DNA of 64,000 nucleotides, from positions 186,001 through 250,000 of the forward strand of contig NZ_JAJQPD010000004.1 in NCBI RefSeq assembly GCF_021228295.1, read 5' to 3'. The stretch is from Agromyces humatus (GTDB lineage: Bacteria > Actinomycetota > Actinomycetes > Actinomycetales > Microbacteriaceae). Made by a program: the position numbers and the translations under genes. Below, one piece after another: positions 17,366 to 26,327 of this stretch; the stretch's first letter is position 1; each line of letters begins with the position of its first letter. The notes beneath the pieces were generated by a model. It did no database searches. It worked only from the letters and a program-made list of their open reading frames with translations, and had not been told where the DNA came from.

Positions 17366-19498
17366 TCATAGCGTGCAGCTGACGCACATATCGAGCTCGG
17401 TGCCCTCGAGCGCCATCTGCCGCAGGCGGATGTAGTAGATCGTCTTGATCCCCTTCTTCCACGCGTAGATCTGCGCCCGGTTGATGTCGCGGGTCGTCGC
17501 CGTGTCCTTGAAGAAGAGCGTGAGCGAGAGGCCCTGGTCGACGTGCTGCGTCGCCGCGGCGTAGGTGTCGATGACCTTCTCGTAGCCGATCTCGTAGGCG
17601 TCCTGGTAGTACTCGAGGTTGTCGTTCGTCATGAACGCCGCCGGGTAGTACACGCGACCGAGCTTGCCTTCCTTGCGGATCTCGATCTTCGACGCGATCG
17701 GGTGGATCGACGCCGTCGAGTTGTTGATGTACGAGATCGACCCGGTGGGCGGCACGGCCTGCAGGTTCTGGTTGTAGATTCCGTGCTGCGTGACGGATGC
17801 CGCGAGCTCGCGCCAGTCCTCTTGTGTCGGGATGTGCACCCCGGCGTCGGCGAAGAGCTGCGTGACCTTCGCGGTCGCGGGCACCCACGGGGCATCCGTG
17901 TACTTGTCGAAGAATTCGCCGCTCGCGTACTTCGAATCCTCGAAGCCCTCGAACGTCTCGCCGCGCTCGATCGAGATGCGGTTCGACGCGCGCAGCGCGT
18001 GGAACAGCACCGTGTAGAAGTAGATGTTCGTGAAGTCGATGCCCTCTTCGCTGCCGTAGAAGATGCGCTCGCGGGCGAGGTAGCCGTGCAGGTTCATCTG
18101 GCCGAGGCCGATGGCGTGCGACTTGTCGTTGCCGTCTTCGATCGAGCGCACCGACGAGATGTGGCTCTGGTTCGACACCGAGGTGAGGCCGCGGATGGCG
18201 GTCTCGACGGTCTTGCCGAAGTCGGGGCCGTCCATCGTGAGGGCGATGTTCAGCGAACCGAGGTTGCAGCTGATGTCTTTGCCGATGGCGTCGTACGAGA
18301 GGTCTTCGTTGTACGTCGTCGGGGTGTTCACCTGCAGGATCTCCGAGCACAGGTTCGACATGTTGATGCGGCCCTTGATGGGGTTCGCCTTGTTCACCGT
18401 GTCTTCGAACACGATGTAGGGGTAGCCGCTCTCGAACTGGATCTCGGCGATCGTCTGGAAGAACTCGCGCGCGTTGATCTTCGTCTTCTTGATGCGCGGG
18501 TTGTCGACCATCTCGCGATAGTTCTCGGTGATGGGCACGTCGCCGAACGGCTTGCCGTAGACCTTCTCGACGTCGTACGGCGAGAAGAGGTACATGTCTT
18601 CGTTGTTCTTGGCGAGCTCGAACGTGATGTCGGGCACGACGACGCCGAGCGACAGCGTCTTGATGCGGATCTTCTCGTCGGCGTTCTCGCGCTTCGTGTC
18701 GAGGAACCGCATGATGTCGGGGTGGTGCGCGCTGAGGTAGACCGCGCCGGCACCCTGGCGTGCGCCGAGCTGGTTGGCGTAGCTGAAGCTGTCTTCGAGC
18801 AGCTTCATGACGGGGATGATGCCCGATGACTGGTTCTCGATCTGCTTGATCGGTGCGCCCGACTCGCGGATGTTGCTGAGCAGCAGCGCCACGCCGCCAC
18901 CGCGCTTCGACAGCTGCAGCGACGAGTTGATGCCGCGCGAGATCGACTCCATGTTGTCTTCGATGCGCAGCAGGAAGCAGCTGACGAGCTCGCCGCGCTG
19001 CGCCTTGCCCGTGTTGAGGAACGTGGGCGTGGCCGGCTGGAAGCGCCCGCCGATGATTTCTTCGACCAGGTCGATCGCGAGCTGCTCGTCGCCCTGGGCG
19101 AGCCCGAGCGCGGTCATCACGACGCGGTCTTCGAAGCGCTCGAGGTACCGCTTGCCGTCGAACGTCTTCAGCGTGTAGCTCGTGTAGTACTTGAACGCGC
19201 CGAGGAACGTCTCGAAGCGGAACTTCTTCGAATAGGCCAGGTCGTTGAGTTTCTGGATGAAGGCGAAGTCGTACTGCGCGAGCACCTCGGGCTCGTAGTA
19301 CTCCTTCTCGACGAGGTAGTCGAGTCGCTCTTTCAGCGAGTGGAAGAAGACCGTGTTCTGGTTGACGTGCTGCAGGAAGTACTCGCGCGCCGCCTCGCGG
19401 TCTTTCTCGAACTGGATCTCGCCGTTCGCGCCGTAGAGGTTCAGCATCGCGTTGAGCGAGTGGTAGTCCATGCCACTGGCCACGCGCGGGGCGTCCAT
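17366..19498 (-). CDS. nrdE: class Ib ribonucleoside-diphosphate reductase, alpha subunit
   Basis: A 710-residue catalytic subunit. Recognisable motifs include [20 protein letters not shown], the barrel segment [13 protein letters not shown] with the active-site Cys, [20 protein letters not shown] and a C-terminal CVSC that is re-reduced by NrdH. There is no N-terminal ATP cone, as usual for class Ib. The ATG at 19498 gives the family length and starts five bases after the nrdI stop; an upstream extension would overlap nrdI. It reduces ribonucleoside diphosphates using the radical passed from NrdF. Confidence 0.97.
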   Translation of the reverse strand: MDAPRVASGMDYHSLNAMLNLYGANGEIQFEKDREAAREYFLQHVNQNTVFFHSLKERLDYLVEKEYYEPEVLAQYDFAFIQKLNDLAYSKKFRFETFLGAFKYYTSYTLKTFDGKRYLERFEDRVVMTALGLAQGDEQLAIDLVEEIIGGRFQPATPTFLNTGKAQRGELVSCFLLRIEDNMESISRGINSSLQLSKRGGGVALLLSNIRESGAPIKQIENQSSGIIPVMKLLEDSFSYANQLGARQGAGAVYLSAHHPDIMRFLDTKRENADEKIRIKTLSLGVVVPDITFELAKNNEDMYLFSPYDVEKVYGKPFGDVPITENYREMVDNPRIKKTKINAREFFQTIAEIQFESGYPYIVFEDTVNKANPIKGRINMSNLCSEILQVNTPTTYNEDLSYDAIGKDISCNLGSLNIALTMDGPDFGKTVETAIRGLTSVSNQSHISSVRSIEDGNDKSHAIGLGQMNLHGYLARERIFYGSEEGIDFTNIYFYTVLFHALRASNRISIERGETFEGFEDSKYASGEFFDKYTDAPWVPATAKVTQLFADAGVHIPTQEDWRELAASVTQHGIYNQNLQAVPPTGSISYINNSTASIHPIASKIEIRKEGKLGRVYYPAAFMTNDNLEYYQDAYEIGYEKVIDTYAAATQHVDQGLSLTLFFKDTATTRDINRAQIYAWKKGIKTIYYIRLRQMALEGTELDMCVSCTL

Positions 19499-19503
19499 GA
19501 GCG

Positions 19504-19938
19504 CTACGCCGTCAGATGCGGTTGCGTTTGCCGCTGTGCCTGTTGTAACCAAAATGCGTCCAATCCATCGTTGACGGCGCGAACGTCGTCTGGGGTTCCG
19601 AATACTTCGAAGCGGTAGAGGTGCGGCACGTGGCATTTCGCGGCGATGACATCGCCGGCGAGGCCGAAGGCCGTACCGAAGTTGGTGTTGCCCGCGCTGA
19701 TGACGCCGCGGATGTACGAGCGATTCTCGGGATCGTTCAGGAAGCGGATGACCTGCTTCGGCACGGCGCCTTTGCCGTCGCCGCCGCCGTAGGTCGGCAG
19801 GACGAGCACATAGGGCTCGTCGACGTGCAACTGCTGCTCACGCGCATACAGCGGGATGCGGGTCGCCGAGCGGCCCAGTTTCTCGATGAAGCGCTGCGTA
19901 TTGCCCGAGACGCTCGAGAAGTAGACCAGGTTCGTCAT
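19504..19938 (-). CDS. nrdI: class Ib RNR flavodoxin-like activator NrdI
   Basis: A 144-residue flavodoxin-like protein. It has the FMN-binding loop [15 protein letters not shown] at the N-terminus, then [18 protein letters not shown] and [17 protein letters not shown] around the flavin. NrdI supplies the oxidant that generates the manganese cofactor of NrdF. The gene lies between nrdH (66 bp upstream) and nrdE (five bases downstream). A palindromic element sits in the nrdH-nrdI gap. Confidence 0.96.
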   Translation of the reverse strand: MTNLVYFSSVSGNTQRFIEKLGRSATRIPLYAREQQLHVDEPYVLVLPTYGGGDGKGAVPKQVIRFLNDPENRSYIRGVISAGNTNFGTAFGLAGDVIAAKCHVPHLYRFEVFGTPDDVRAVNDGLDAFWLQQAQRQTQPHLTA

Positions 19939-19954
19939 GGTGCACCTCGTCGGT

Positions 19955-19993
19955 GGTCGAGTCGCGGCGGCGAAGCCGGCGCGTATCGAGACC
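19955..19993. repeat. palindromic intergenic element between nrdH and nrdI
   Basis: The stretch begins GGTCGAGTCGCGGCGGCG and ends GGCGCGTATCGAGACC, so its ends are an imperfect inverted repeat (GGTCGAG / TATCGAGACC). It resembles the left part of the element at 52561-52600, with the same GCGTATCGAGACC segment. It lies inside the nrd operon. Confidence 0.55.
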
Positions 19994-20004
19994 CGAGACC
20001 CGAC

Positions 20005-20238
20005 TCACGCCAACCGGGAAGCCAGTTCGTCGATCTTGTCGGGGCGAAAGCCCGACCAGTGACCTTCATCGGTGATGACGACCGGGGCCTGCAGGTACCC
20101 GAGCTCTTTGACCTGCGCGAGGGCGTTCTCATCGACAGACAGGTCGAGCACTTCGTACTCGATGCCCTTGCTGTCGAGGGCGCGATACGTCGCGTTGCAC
20201 TGCACGCAAGAAGGCTTGGTGTAGACCGTGACCGTCAT
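20005..20238 (-). CDS. nrdH: glutaredoxin-like redox protein NrdH
   Basis: A 77-residue thioredoxin-fold protein with the CVQC redox pair (KPSCVQCNATYRALD) and the NrdH-type end YLQAPVVITDEGHWSGFRPD. It delivers electrons, usually from thioredoxin reductase, to NrdE. The ATG at 20238 is chosen because GAGGGG lies eight bases upstream; the frame extends 12 codons further without such a site. It is the first gene of the operon, and its leader contains NrdR-like and DnaA-like boxes. Confidence 0.96.
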   Translation of the reverse strand: MTVTVYTKPSCVQCNATYRALDSKGIEYEVLDLSVDENALAQVKELGYLQAPVVITDEGHWSGFRPDKIDELASRLA

Positions 20239-20301
20239 GGTTTTCCCCTCGTTCTCTGCCCTGTTCAGGGCCATCCCCCGGTGTGTGTTTCTGGACTTCT
20301 A

Positions 20302-20349
20302 ATACTACATCTAGTGTTCACCGAACTCGACTGCCACAACATGATGTAG
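20302..20349 (-). promoter_or_regulatory. tandem NrdR-box-like sites upstream of nrdHIEF
   Basis: ATACTACATCTAGTGT (20302-20317) matches the NrdR consensus ACACwATATATwGTGT at 13 of 16 positions. CCACAACATGATGTAG (20334-20349) matches at about 10. They are separated by 16 bp, the spacing typical of paired NrdR boxes (about three helical turns start to start). They sit 64-111 bp upstream of the nrdH start, where NrdR would repress transcription in response to ATP/dATP. The second box is weak. It overlaps the dyad TGATGTA-GT-TACATCA (20342-20357). Confidence 0.65.
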
Positions 20350-20363
20350 TTACATCAGTGTAG

Positions 20364-20449
20364 TTATCCACCGCGTTATCCACTGGTTGTGAACAACGGA
20401 TGTCGCGTGGATCGGCCTGTTTCCGCGGGTGCCGCCGAAGTTATCCACA
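20364..20449. promoter_or_regulatory. cluster of DnaA boxes upstream of the nrd operon
   Basis: There are three TTATCCAC cores: TTATCCACC at 20364-20372, TTATCCACT at 20376-20384 and the perfect consensus TTATCCACA at 20441-20449. On the other strand TTGTTCACA (20388-20396) differs from TTATnCACA at one position. Four boxes in 86 bp is far beyond chance in a GC-rich genome. DnaA is known to regulate nrdAB in Escherichia coli, so coupling of dNTP synthesis to replication initiation is a reasonable inference. No dnaA, dnaN or AT-rich unwinding region is present, so this is not oriC. Confidence 0.65.
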
Positions 20450-20544
20450 CCCGAGAAGAACTGAATCTCTTCACCTGTGGAGTACCGCCGGGCGTGTCGC
20501 GGCGTGTCGCTGCCACGAGCCCTCGGGCCTCGAAAACCGCTCGA

Positions 20545-20560
20545 CCCCTATATGTGGTGT
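20545..20560. promoter_or_regulatory. isolated third NrdR-box-like sequence
   Basis: CCCCTATATGTGGTGT matches the NrdR consensus at 12 of 16 positions, including the TATAT core. It lies about 310 bp upstream of nrdH and has no obvious partner at the usual spacing. It may be a distal site or a remnant. Confidence 0.35.
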
Positions 20561-20615
20561 TGTACCTCTCACGATGCCACCACCCACTGACATCGGGGCA
20601 CGTGCCGCGAACGCC

Positions 20616-20650
20616 GAAGGCCGGCGGGGTCCACCACCCCGCCGGCCTTC
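20616..20650 (-). terminator. strong hairpin terminator downstream of the GH101 gene
   Basis: A perfect 15-bp stem (GAAGGCCGGCGGGGT / ACCCCGCCGGCCTTC) with the loop CCACC, 20 bp after the GH101 stop codon. There is no U-tract, as is common in actinobacteria. Confidence 0.75.
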
Positions 20651-20670
20651 AGCCCTTCACTCCCCCGTCA

Positions 20671-23600
20671 TCACGCGCAGGTGAGCTTCGCGTTCCCCCA
20701 ATCCGCGTGGTCGTCGCCGGCGTCGTCGGCGTTGCGGTCGACGATGAGCTCGAGCGACTCGACGCCCGAGACATCCACGTTCAATGCCACCCCAGGGTCG
20801 TTCCACCCGATGACGCCCGTGCGGGTCAGTTCGACGCCGTCGCCCTTCACGATGAAGATGACGTCGCCGTTCTGCTTCACATCGTGCGAGTCGTCGAGTC
20901 CGACGGTCGCCGTGAACACCGAGCATGCGCCGGCGAGCGCGAGCTTCACGTTCGAGTCGGCGTGCGTGCCGAGACCCTTCGCGAACGAGACCCCGCCGAT
21001 CGTCAACGGAAACCCGTCGCCCGCGACATCCTCGCCGTTCGACTGGTCGCGCTCGACCGGACCCCACCCGTTCGTCGACGAGACGAAGGGCAGGTCGCTC
21101 ACGAACACCGACCCGGTGGGCACCTCGGGATCGCCGGGCTCGCCAGGCGTGTCGGAGCACTCGAACTTGGCGTTCGCCCAGTCGGCGTGGTCGTTGCCGT
21201 TGCCGTCGGGCGTGGTGCCGGCGACGAGTTCGACGTACTGCGCGCCCGAGATGTCGGCGTCGATCGCGAAGGTCGCCGAGTTCGGCCCGAGCACCGGCGA
21301 CGTCACGACCGTGCGGCCGTCGGCGACGACGCTGAACACGACCGAGCCGCGCGTGCGCTGCACGTCGTCGATGCCGACCGAGGCGGTGAACGCCGTGCAG
21401 TAGCCGCCGACGTAGTAGCGCACCGTGCTCGGCGCGTGGGCGCCGAGCCCCTTCTCGTAGACGACGCCGTTCAGTGTCAGCGCCGGGCCGTCGCCCTCAC
21501 CCTGTTCGCCGTTGGCGCGGTCGCGCTCGACCGGACCCCAGCCGTTCGTCGCGCTCACCCAGGGGTGGTCGCTCGCGAACACGTCGGCCTGCGGCGGCCC
21601 GGGCAGTGTACGCACCGCGGTCGTCGAGGTCACGGTGCGGTCGCCGATCGGCTCGGTGGTCGTCGTGTACCCGGCCGTCGCGACGAAGTCGTACGAGCCG
21701 TCGGCGGTTGCGGGCGCCACGACATCCCAGTGCGTGGTGAGCGTGCCGCGGACGGGCAGGTTGGCCGCGGTCGACGCGTCGCGCGCCACGGCCGTCCACC
21801 CCTCGGGCACCTCGAGCTCGACCGACACGTCGGCGATCGGCGCGGATTCGTCGGACGTGAACGTCGTCACGAACTCCTGCGTCTTGCCCTGCTCGATCAC
21901 GTCGGGCGTGAGGTCGCCGGCCAGCGTCGCGCAGGCCGCGATCGTGCTCGACTCGCCGAGGTCCTCGACGAGCAGGTTGTCGACGATCACGTCGGCGCCC
22001 GCCGCCGAGCCGAGCCGCTGCAGGCCGACGAAGGTGTCGCCGCAGAAGCTCGCATCGACGGTCTGCTCGAACCGCTCGGTCTCGGTGACCTCGCCGATCG
22101 CCGTCGACCGCGTCACGATCGGCCCGGCAGCGCGGTCGTAGCCGGTGACCCAGGCGTACTCCCCCGCCTTCGAGCTCTGGTAGTCGAACGAGACGCGGTA
22201 CGAGTGCCCGGGTTCGAACGGGATCGTGTACTCCGACGTGCGGTACACGAGGCCCCGGTTCTCTTCATGCGCCATCAGCGACCAGTCGCCGTCGAGCACC
22301 ATGTCGAACGTGCGACCGTTCCAGCCAGACTGCGTGAACGGCTCGTTGCGGCCCGCGAGGTGGGTGCGCGGGTCGGTCGATCCACCGGCGTTGCCCTTGA
22401 TGAAGGGGCCCCAGCCGAGGTCGACGTCTTCGAAGTCCTCGGCGTAGACCGCACCGTCGGCCAGGTCGGCCCGGCTCGTCTCGACGATGCGCACGTCGTC
22501 GATGAGCACCCGGGCGTCGCCTGCCTCCGACGAGATCGTCAGCGTCGGCCGGGCACCGCCCTCGGGCACGTCGACGAGCACGCGCAGGCGCTGCAGGTTG
22601 GTGCCGTTCTTGTCGTCGGCGGCGACGTAGTTGGTCGCGCCCGACGAGTCGATCGTCACCGATTCGGATGACCCTCCGGGAACCGTCACCGCGAGGGTGG
22701 TCGGTCGCGTCTTCCCGGGCTGCACCTCGACGAACGCACTCACCGAGTAGGTGCCCGCCTCGAGGCCGCCGAGGCGCTGGCTGATCGACGACGCCTCGGC
22801 GCCGAGCTGGGCGAACCGGCGACCCAGGTTGTCGCGCAGCGGAGCGGCGCCACCCGTCGGGTTCCACGCCTCGAGCGATCCCGCGTTGAAGCCGGGATCG
22901 ACGACACCCGACTTGTCGCCGAACTTCGCTGCCTTCGGCAGCGCGCTCGCCTCGGTCGACTTCGTGCCCGTCGTCAGCACGTACGCCTGCGAGGCATCCG
23001 CTTCGATCGTGACCTGGCCGTTCACCACCGGGACATCCGCCACCTTCTCGCGACCCGTGTCGGTGAGCTCGAACAGTTGCAGCGACGCCGCGCCGGCGAA
23101 CTCGTCGGTCAGCGACCACGTCGTCGACCCGCCCGCGGGGTTGTAGTGATAGAGCTTGTCGACCTTCGTGCCGTCCTTCGACGCCCACGGCAGCAGGTAG
23201 GTGCCGCCCTGCAGCACCGTGTCGCCGCCCACAGTGATGTGCCGCTCGGCGGCCGTCGCGCCGGTGACGCTGACACCGCTGGTGAGGTCGATCTGCGCCG
23301 GAGTCCAGCGCATGATCTCCTCGTGCTGCAGGAACTTCGCGGGCAGGTTCGCCACCCACACGTTCCGCAGGAAGCCGTCGAAGTCCTTCTGGCCCGTCCA
23401 GCCCTCGAATTCGATGATGTGCGTCGCGCCGAGCTTCGCGTCGGGGTTCCACACATCGGCCTGCGAGTTGTTCACGAACCGCAGGATCTGCGAGTTGACG
23501 CCCTTGTTGTCGGTGCCGCCGTACTTCTCGTCGTTCGCCCAGTGCGACCACGTGTTGTTCTCGCTGAGCTTGTCGGCCCACTCGGAGCCGACACGGAACC

Positions 23601-25077
23601 CGTGACCGACGAGCGAGTCCTGGATCTTCTGGGCGAGCCAGCCGTGCTCGTAGTACACGTCGACGTAGACGAAGTCGAGGTTGTCGTTCGTGGCATCCGC
23701 GAGTTCGCCGATGCGCTCATCGAGCGTGCCCGACACGATGTCCTCGCGCTGGTCCATGTAATAGGACTGGTCGAGCCAGTTCCAGCCCTTGCTGTTCTCA
23801 TTCGCGAGTGCGTCTGAGAACGACTTGGCCTCAGGGTAGATCTCGGTGGCGTTCACGTGCACACCGAACGAGGCGTTCCACTGCTCGCCCTTCTCGGCGA
23901 GGGTGTTCAGGTCGTCGAGTCCGCCGGCGCGCTCGTTGAAGTTGTCGCCGTAGTCGGTGTTCGCCGAGTCATGACCCTCACTCGTGTAGCCCTTCAGCAT
24001 CGCGACCTGGCCGAGGCCGTCGGTGGCGAGCGAGATGCGCTTCACGTCGTCGAGCGTGCGCAGGAACGGGTGCGTGGCCTGCGATGCGAAGTTGAACGGG
24101 ATGTGGGTGACGACATTGTCGGGCGTCTCGTCGCCCTTGAACGGGGCGACGCGGATGTCGCGCATCGCGATCGCGCCGTCCTGCCAGTCGACCGTGTCGT
24201 CGCCGTTGGCGTCGGCCGTGATCGCGACCTTCACCCACGGCAGCTCTTCGGTCGTGGTCGCGCGGTCGGCGCGGTAGAGCCACGGCCCGCTCGAGATGCC
24301 GACCTGCACGCCGCCGGCGCCGTCGGCGACGGCCTGGCGGAAGAAGTTGCCCGAGTCCTTGTTCGACGGGCCGCTCGAGGTGTCGTAGAGCGCGTTGGTC
24401 GCGAACGCCGCGGCGAGCTGCGACGTGTTCGCGATGATCGCGTTCGATCCCTTGGGGGCCGCGTCGAGCGGGGTCGCGGGCGTCACCGGGATGAACGCGT
24501 CGCCCGAGACGTTGCGGTTCACCGACAGGTTCGCCACGGCGACGGATGCCCCGGCCTCGGCCGATGACACCGACACGAGGTTGTGCCCGGGGATCCGCAG
24601 GGACTTCACGATCGCGTCAGGGTCGGTGATCTTCGTCGCCGCGAGGGTCACGACCTCGCCGTCGAGACTCAGGCGGGCCTCGATGACGACGCCGTCGAGG
24701 TTCGTCGGCGTGATCACGTAGTCGACGGATGTCTCGTCGACGACACCCGACGTCACCGTCACGGGTTGCACGGTGTCGTTCACGGTCAGCTGCGACAGCA
24801 CGGCGGGATTGCCGGCCAGCGAGGCATCCGTCGCACGATGCGTGTAGCTGACGACCTGCGGGAACGCGGCCGAGACGACCACGTCGAGCGTGCCCGAGCG
24901 CAGCAGGTGCTGTGCGTCGGCGAGGCCCGAGTCGAGGGCGGCCGGGGCGGCGGTCGCCGCCCCGGTGGTCGTCGCGGCCGCCGCCGGGGCTGCCGCGAGG
25001 GGGAACATGGCACCGGCCGCGAGCACGCTCGCGAGTCCGATCTTGCCGAGTCGGTCGATGAGTCCTGGTGAAGGCAT
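20671..25077 (-). CDS. secreted GH101 endo-alpha-N-acetylgalactosaminidase with two NPCBM domains
   Basis: A 1468-residue exported enzyme. Residues 1-40 are a signal peptide (MPSPGLIDRLGKIGLASVLA, ending in an Ala-rich cleavage region). A beta-sandwich leads into the GH101 barrel: DFVYVDVYYEHGW carries the likely nucleophile D473 and FRVGSEW the likely acid E499. Carbohydrate-binding beta-sandwiches follow, then an NPCBM-associated Ig-like domain (near 1040-1130), and two NPCBM modules (about 1172-1317 and 1323-1468, each opening with a TNGWGPVERD motif). GH101 enzymes release the Gal-GalNAc core-1 disaccharide from O-glycoproteins. The gene stands alone, and its substrate in this organism is unknown. 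The ATG at 25077 follows GGAGCCAAGG; an in-frame extension to 25341 would place the signal peptide internally. Confidence 0.92.
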   Translation of the reverse strand: MPSPGLIDRLGKIGLASVLAAGAMFPLAAAPAAAATTTGAATAAPAALDSGLADAQHLLRSGTLDVVVSAAFPQVVSYTHRATDASLAGNPAVLSQLTVNDTVQPVTVTSGVVDETSVDYVITPTNLDGVVIEARLSLDGEVVTLAATKITDPDAIVKSLRIPGHNLVSVSSAEAGASVAVANLSVNRNVSGDAFIPVTPATPLDAAPKGSNAIIANTSQLAAAFATNALYDTSSGPSNKDSGNFFRQAVADGAGGVQVGISSGPWLYRADRATTTEELPWVKVAITADANGDDTVDWQDGAIAMRDIRVAPFKGDETPDNVVTHIPFNFASQATHPFLRTLDDVKRISLATDGLGQVAMLKGYTSEGHDSANTDYGDNFNERAGGLDDLNTLAEKGEQWNASFGVHVNATEIYPEAKSFSDALANENSKGWNWLDQSYYMDQREDIVSGTLDERIGELADATNDNLDFVYVDVYYEHGWLAQKIQDSLVGHGFRVGSEWADKLSENNTWSHWANDEKYGGTDNKGVNSQILRFVNNSQADVWNPDAKLGATHIIEFEGWTGQKDFDGFLRNVWVANLPAKFLQHEEIMRWTPAQIDLTSGVSVTGATAAERHITVGGDTVLQGGTYLLPWASKDGTKVDKLYHYNPAGGSTTWSLTDEFAGAASLQLFELTDTGREKVADVPVVNGQVTIEADASQAYVLTTGTKSTEASALPKAAKFGDKSGVVDPGFNAGSLEAWNPTGGAAPLRDNLGRRFAQLGAEASSISQRLGGLEAGTYSVSAFVEVQPGKTRPTTLAVTVPGGSSESVTIDSSGATNYVAADDKNGTNLQRLRVLVDVPEGGARPTLTISSEAGDARVLIDDVRIVETSRADLADGAVYAEDFEDVDLGWGPFIKGNAGGSTDPRTHLAGRNEPFTQSGWNGRTFDMVLDGDWSLMAHEENRGLVYRTSEYTIPFEPGHSYRVSFDYQSSKAGEYAWVTGYDRAAGPIVTRSTAIGEVTETERFEQTVDASFCGDTFVGLQRLGSAAGADVIVDNLLVEDLGESSTIAACATLAGDLTPDVIEQGKTQEFVTTFTSDESAPIADVSVELEVPEGWTAVARDASTAANLPVRGTLTTHWDVVAPATADGSYDFVATAGYTTTTEPIGDRTVTSTTAVRTLPGPPQADVFASDHPWVSATNGWGPVERDRANGEQGEGDGPALTLNGVVYEKGLGAHAPSTVRYYVGGYCTAFTASVGIDDVQRTRGSVVFSVVADGRTVVTSPVLGPNSATFAIDADISGAQYVELVAGTTPDGNGNDHADWANAKFECSDTPGEPGDPEVPTGSVFVSDLPFVSSTNGWGPVERDQSNGEDVAGDGFPLTIGGVSFAKGLGTHADSNVKLALAGACSVFTATVGLDDSHDVKQNGDVIFIVKGDGVELTRTGVIGWNDPGVALNVDVSGVESLELIVDRNADDAGDDHADWGNAKLTCA

Positions 25078-25142
25078 CCTTGGCTCCGAGTCATCGCCCC
25101 TCACGGGGCGGTTGCCGTTCCATCGAGCGGATGTCGATGAAT

Positions 25143-25156
25143 TGTTAGCGGTATCA
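25143..25156. promoter_or_regulatory. possible degenerate LacI-type operator upstream of GH101
   Basis: TGTTAGCGGTATCA shares its left half (TGTTAGC) with the operators at 37844, 44092 and 49467, but its right half is degenerate. It lies 66 bp upstream of the GH101 start. If functional it would place the glycosidase under the arabinose-locus regulators; this is weakly supported. Confidence 0.25.
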
Positions 25157-25322
25157 ACGAGTATCTTGACGGCCGTTGACTGATCTGGCAAGCCCTGACC
25201 GCACATTGGCCATGAAGATGTCACACGGTAACAATCCTTGCTATCGAATTCCGGTGCCCGTCGGTGGAGGTCGTCGGCGCAGCGGCGTAGCCTGACCGCG
25301 AGCACGCGAGCAAGGGAGCCCG

Positions 25323-26120
25323 ATGATCGAGTACGTGACATCCGCCGACGGCACGCGCATCGCGTACGACCGTCAGGGCTCCGGCCCGCCGGTGATCCTC
25401 ATCGCCGCCGCCATGCAGTTCCGCGCCTTCGACCCGACGACCGCCGAGATGGCGGCACTGCTCGCGAGCCACGGCTTCGACGTCGTCAACTTCGACCGAC
25501 GCGGCCGCGGCGAGAGCCCCGCCGAGGCGCCGATCACGCTCGCGCAGACCATCGGCGACCTGCGGGCGCTCATCGACGTCGTGCTCGATGGCACCGACGA
25601 CGCGGTCGCGCTGTTCGGCTCCTCGTCGGGGGCGTCGATCGCCCTCGCCGCCGCGGCGGCCGGCCTGCCCGTGTCGAAGTTGGCGCTCTTCGAGGTGCCG
25701 CTCGACCCCGAAGGCGGCAACGAGGGTGCGGTGTTCCTCGCGGAACTGCGCGAGCGCATCGCGGCGGGCGACCGCACCGGCACCCTCGAGACGTACATGG
25801 CCGACATGCCGCCCGAATGGCTCGAGGGTGCGAAGCAGAGTCCCGCCTGGCCGACGATGCTCGACGTCGCCCCCAGCCTCGAGGCCGACGCCGAGTCACT
25901 CGCCTGGTCGCAGTCGGCACCGCGCGCCGAGCTGTGGCGCGGCATCACCGCGCCGACCCTCGTGATGGTGGGCGAGCAGACTCTGCCGATCATGACCTCG
26001 GCAGCGGCATCCGTCGTCGCATCGATGCCGAACGCGCAGTCACGCGTGGTCCCAGCCGAAAACCACGCGTTCGAGCCGCACTCGATGGCGCTCGCCATCG
26101 CTGAGTTCCTTGTCGGCTGA
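25323..26120 (+). CDS. alpha/beta hydrolase
   Basis: A 265-residue soluble alpha/beta hydrolase. Its oxyanion-region strand is GSGPPVILIAAAMQF, the turn DRRGRGES follows, the nucleophile elbow is LFGSSSGASIALAA, the acid lies in the loop LVMVGEQTLP, and the catalytic His is in ENHAFEPHS. It resembles hydrolases and esterases with small hydrophobic substrates; none can be named. AAGGGAGC a few bases upstream supports the ATG at 25323. It is divergent from GH101, with 245 bp between the starts. Confidence 0.88.
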   Translation: MIEYVTSADGTRIAYDRQGSGPPVILIAAAMQFRAFDPTTAEMAALLASHGFDVVNFDRRGRGESPAEAPITLAQTIGDLRALIDVVLDGTDDAVALFGSSSGASIALAAAAAGLPVSKLALFEVPLDPEGGNEGAVFLAELRERIAAGDRTGTLETYMADMPPEWLEGAKQSPAWPTMLDVAPSLEADAESLAWSQSAPRAELWRGITAPTLVMVGEQTLPIMTSAAASVVASMPNAQSRVVPAENHAFEPHSMALAIAEFLVG

Positions 26121-26230
26121 ATCCGCCGCGCGGGTCGAGTGCCGGCGCGGCCTGTGTGTCGAGAGCCCCGACAGGAAGAACTCGGGGCTCGGCGGCGTGT
26201 CGGGCCCCCGCCAGCACGGCATGTCGCGCA

Positions 26231-26246
26231 GAAGTTCCTGCACTGG
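26231..26246 (+). repeat. dispersed 16-bp intergenic motif, copy 1
   Basis: GAAGTTCCTGCACTGG lies in the GC-rich gap 26121-26327. The identical 16-mer is present in inverted orientation at 49566-49581, also intergenic. Both lie near a CGGCGTGTCGG motif, which suggests a dispersed repeat family. Confidence 0.45.
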
Positions 26247-26327
26247 TCGGGCCCGCCCTGCGGTGGCCGGAGCGGGATCAGGATCCCTCGGCCGCGGAGC
26301 GGGGTCAGAACCCGGCGGCCGAGCGGG

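Noticed and set aside
17366..19636. Longer nrdE start at 19636
   Set aside because: It would overlap most of the 3' part of nrdI in another frame and add 46 residues not found in NrdE. The ATG at 19498 gives the normal length.
20364..20449. DnaA-box cluster as a replication origin
   Set aside because: There are too few boxes, no AT-rich unwinding region, and no dnaA or dnaN. The position in the nrdH leader favours gene regulation.
20389..22671. Long plus-strand open frames opposite GH101, the twin-GH43 gene (33242-36466) and the YtfR-like gene
   Set aside because: These are products of strong GC bias at codon position 3. The opposite strands carry clear families with catalytic motifs.
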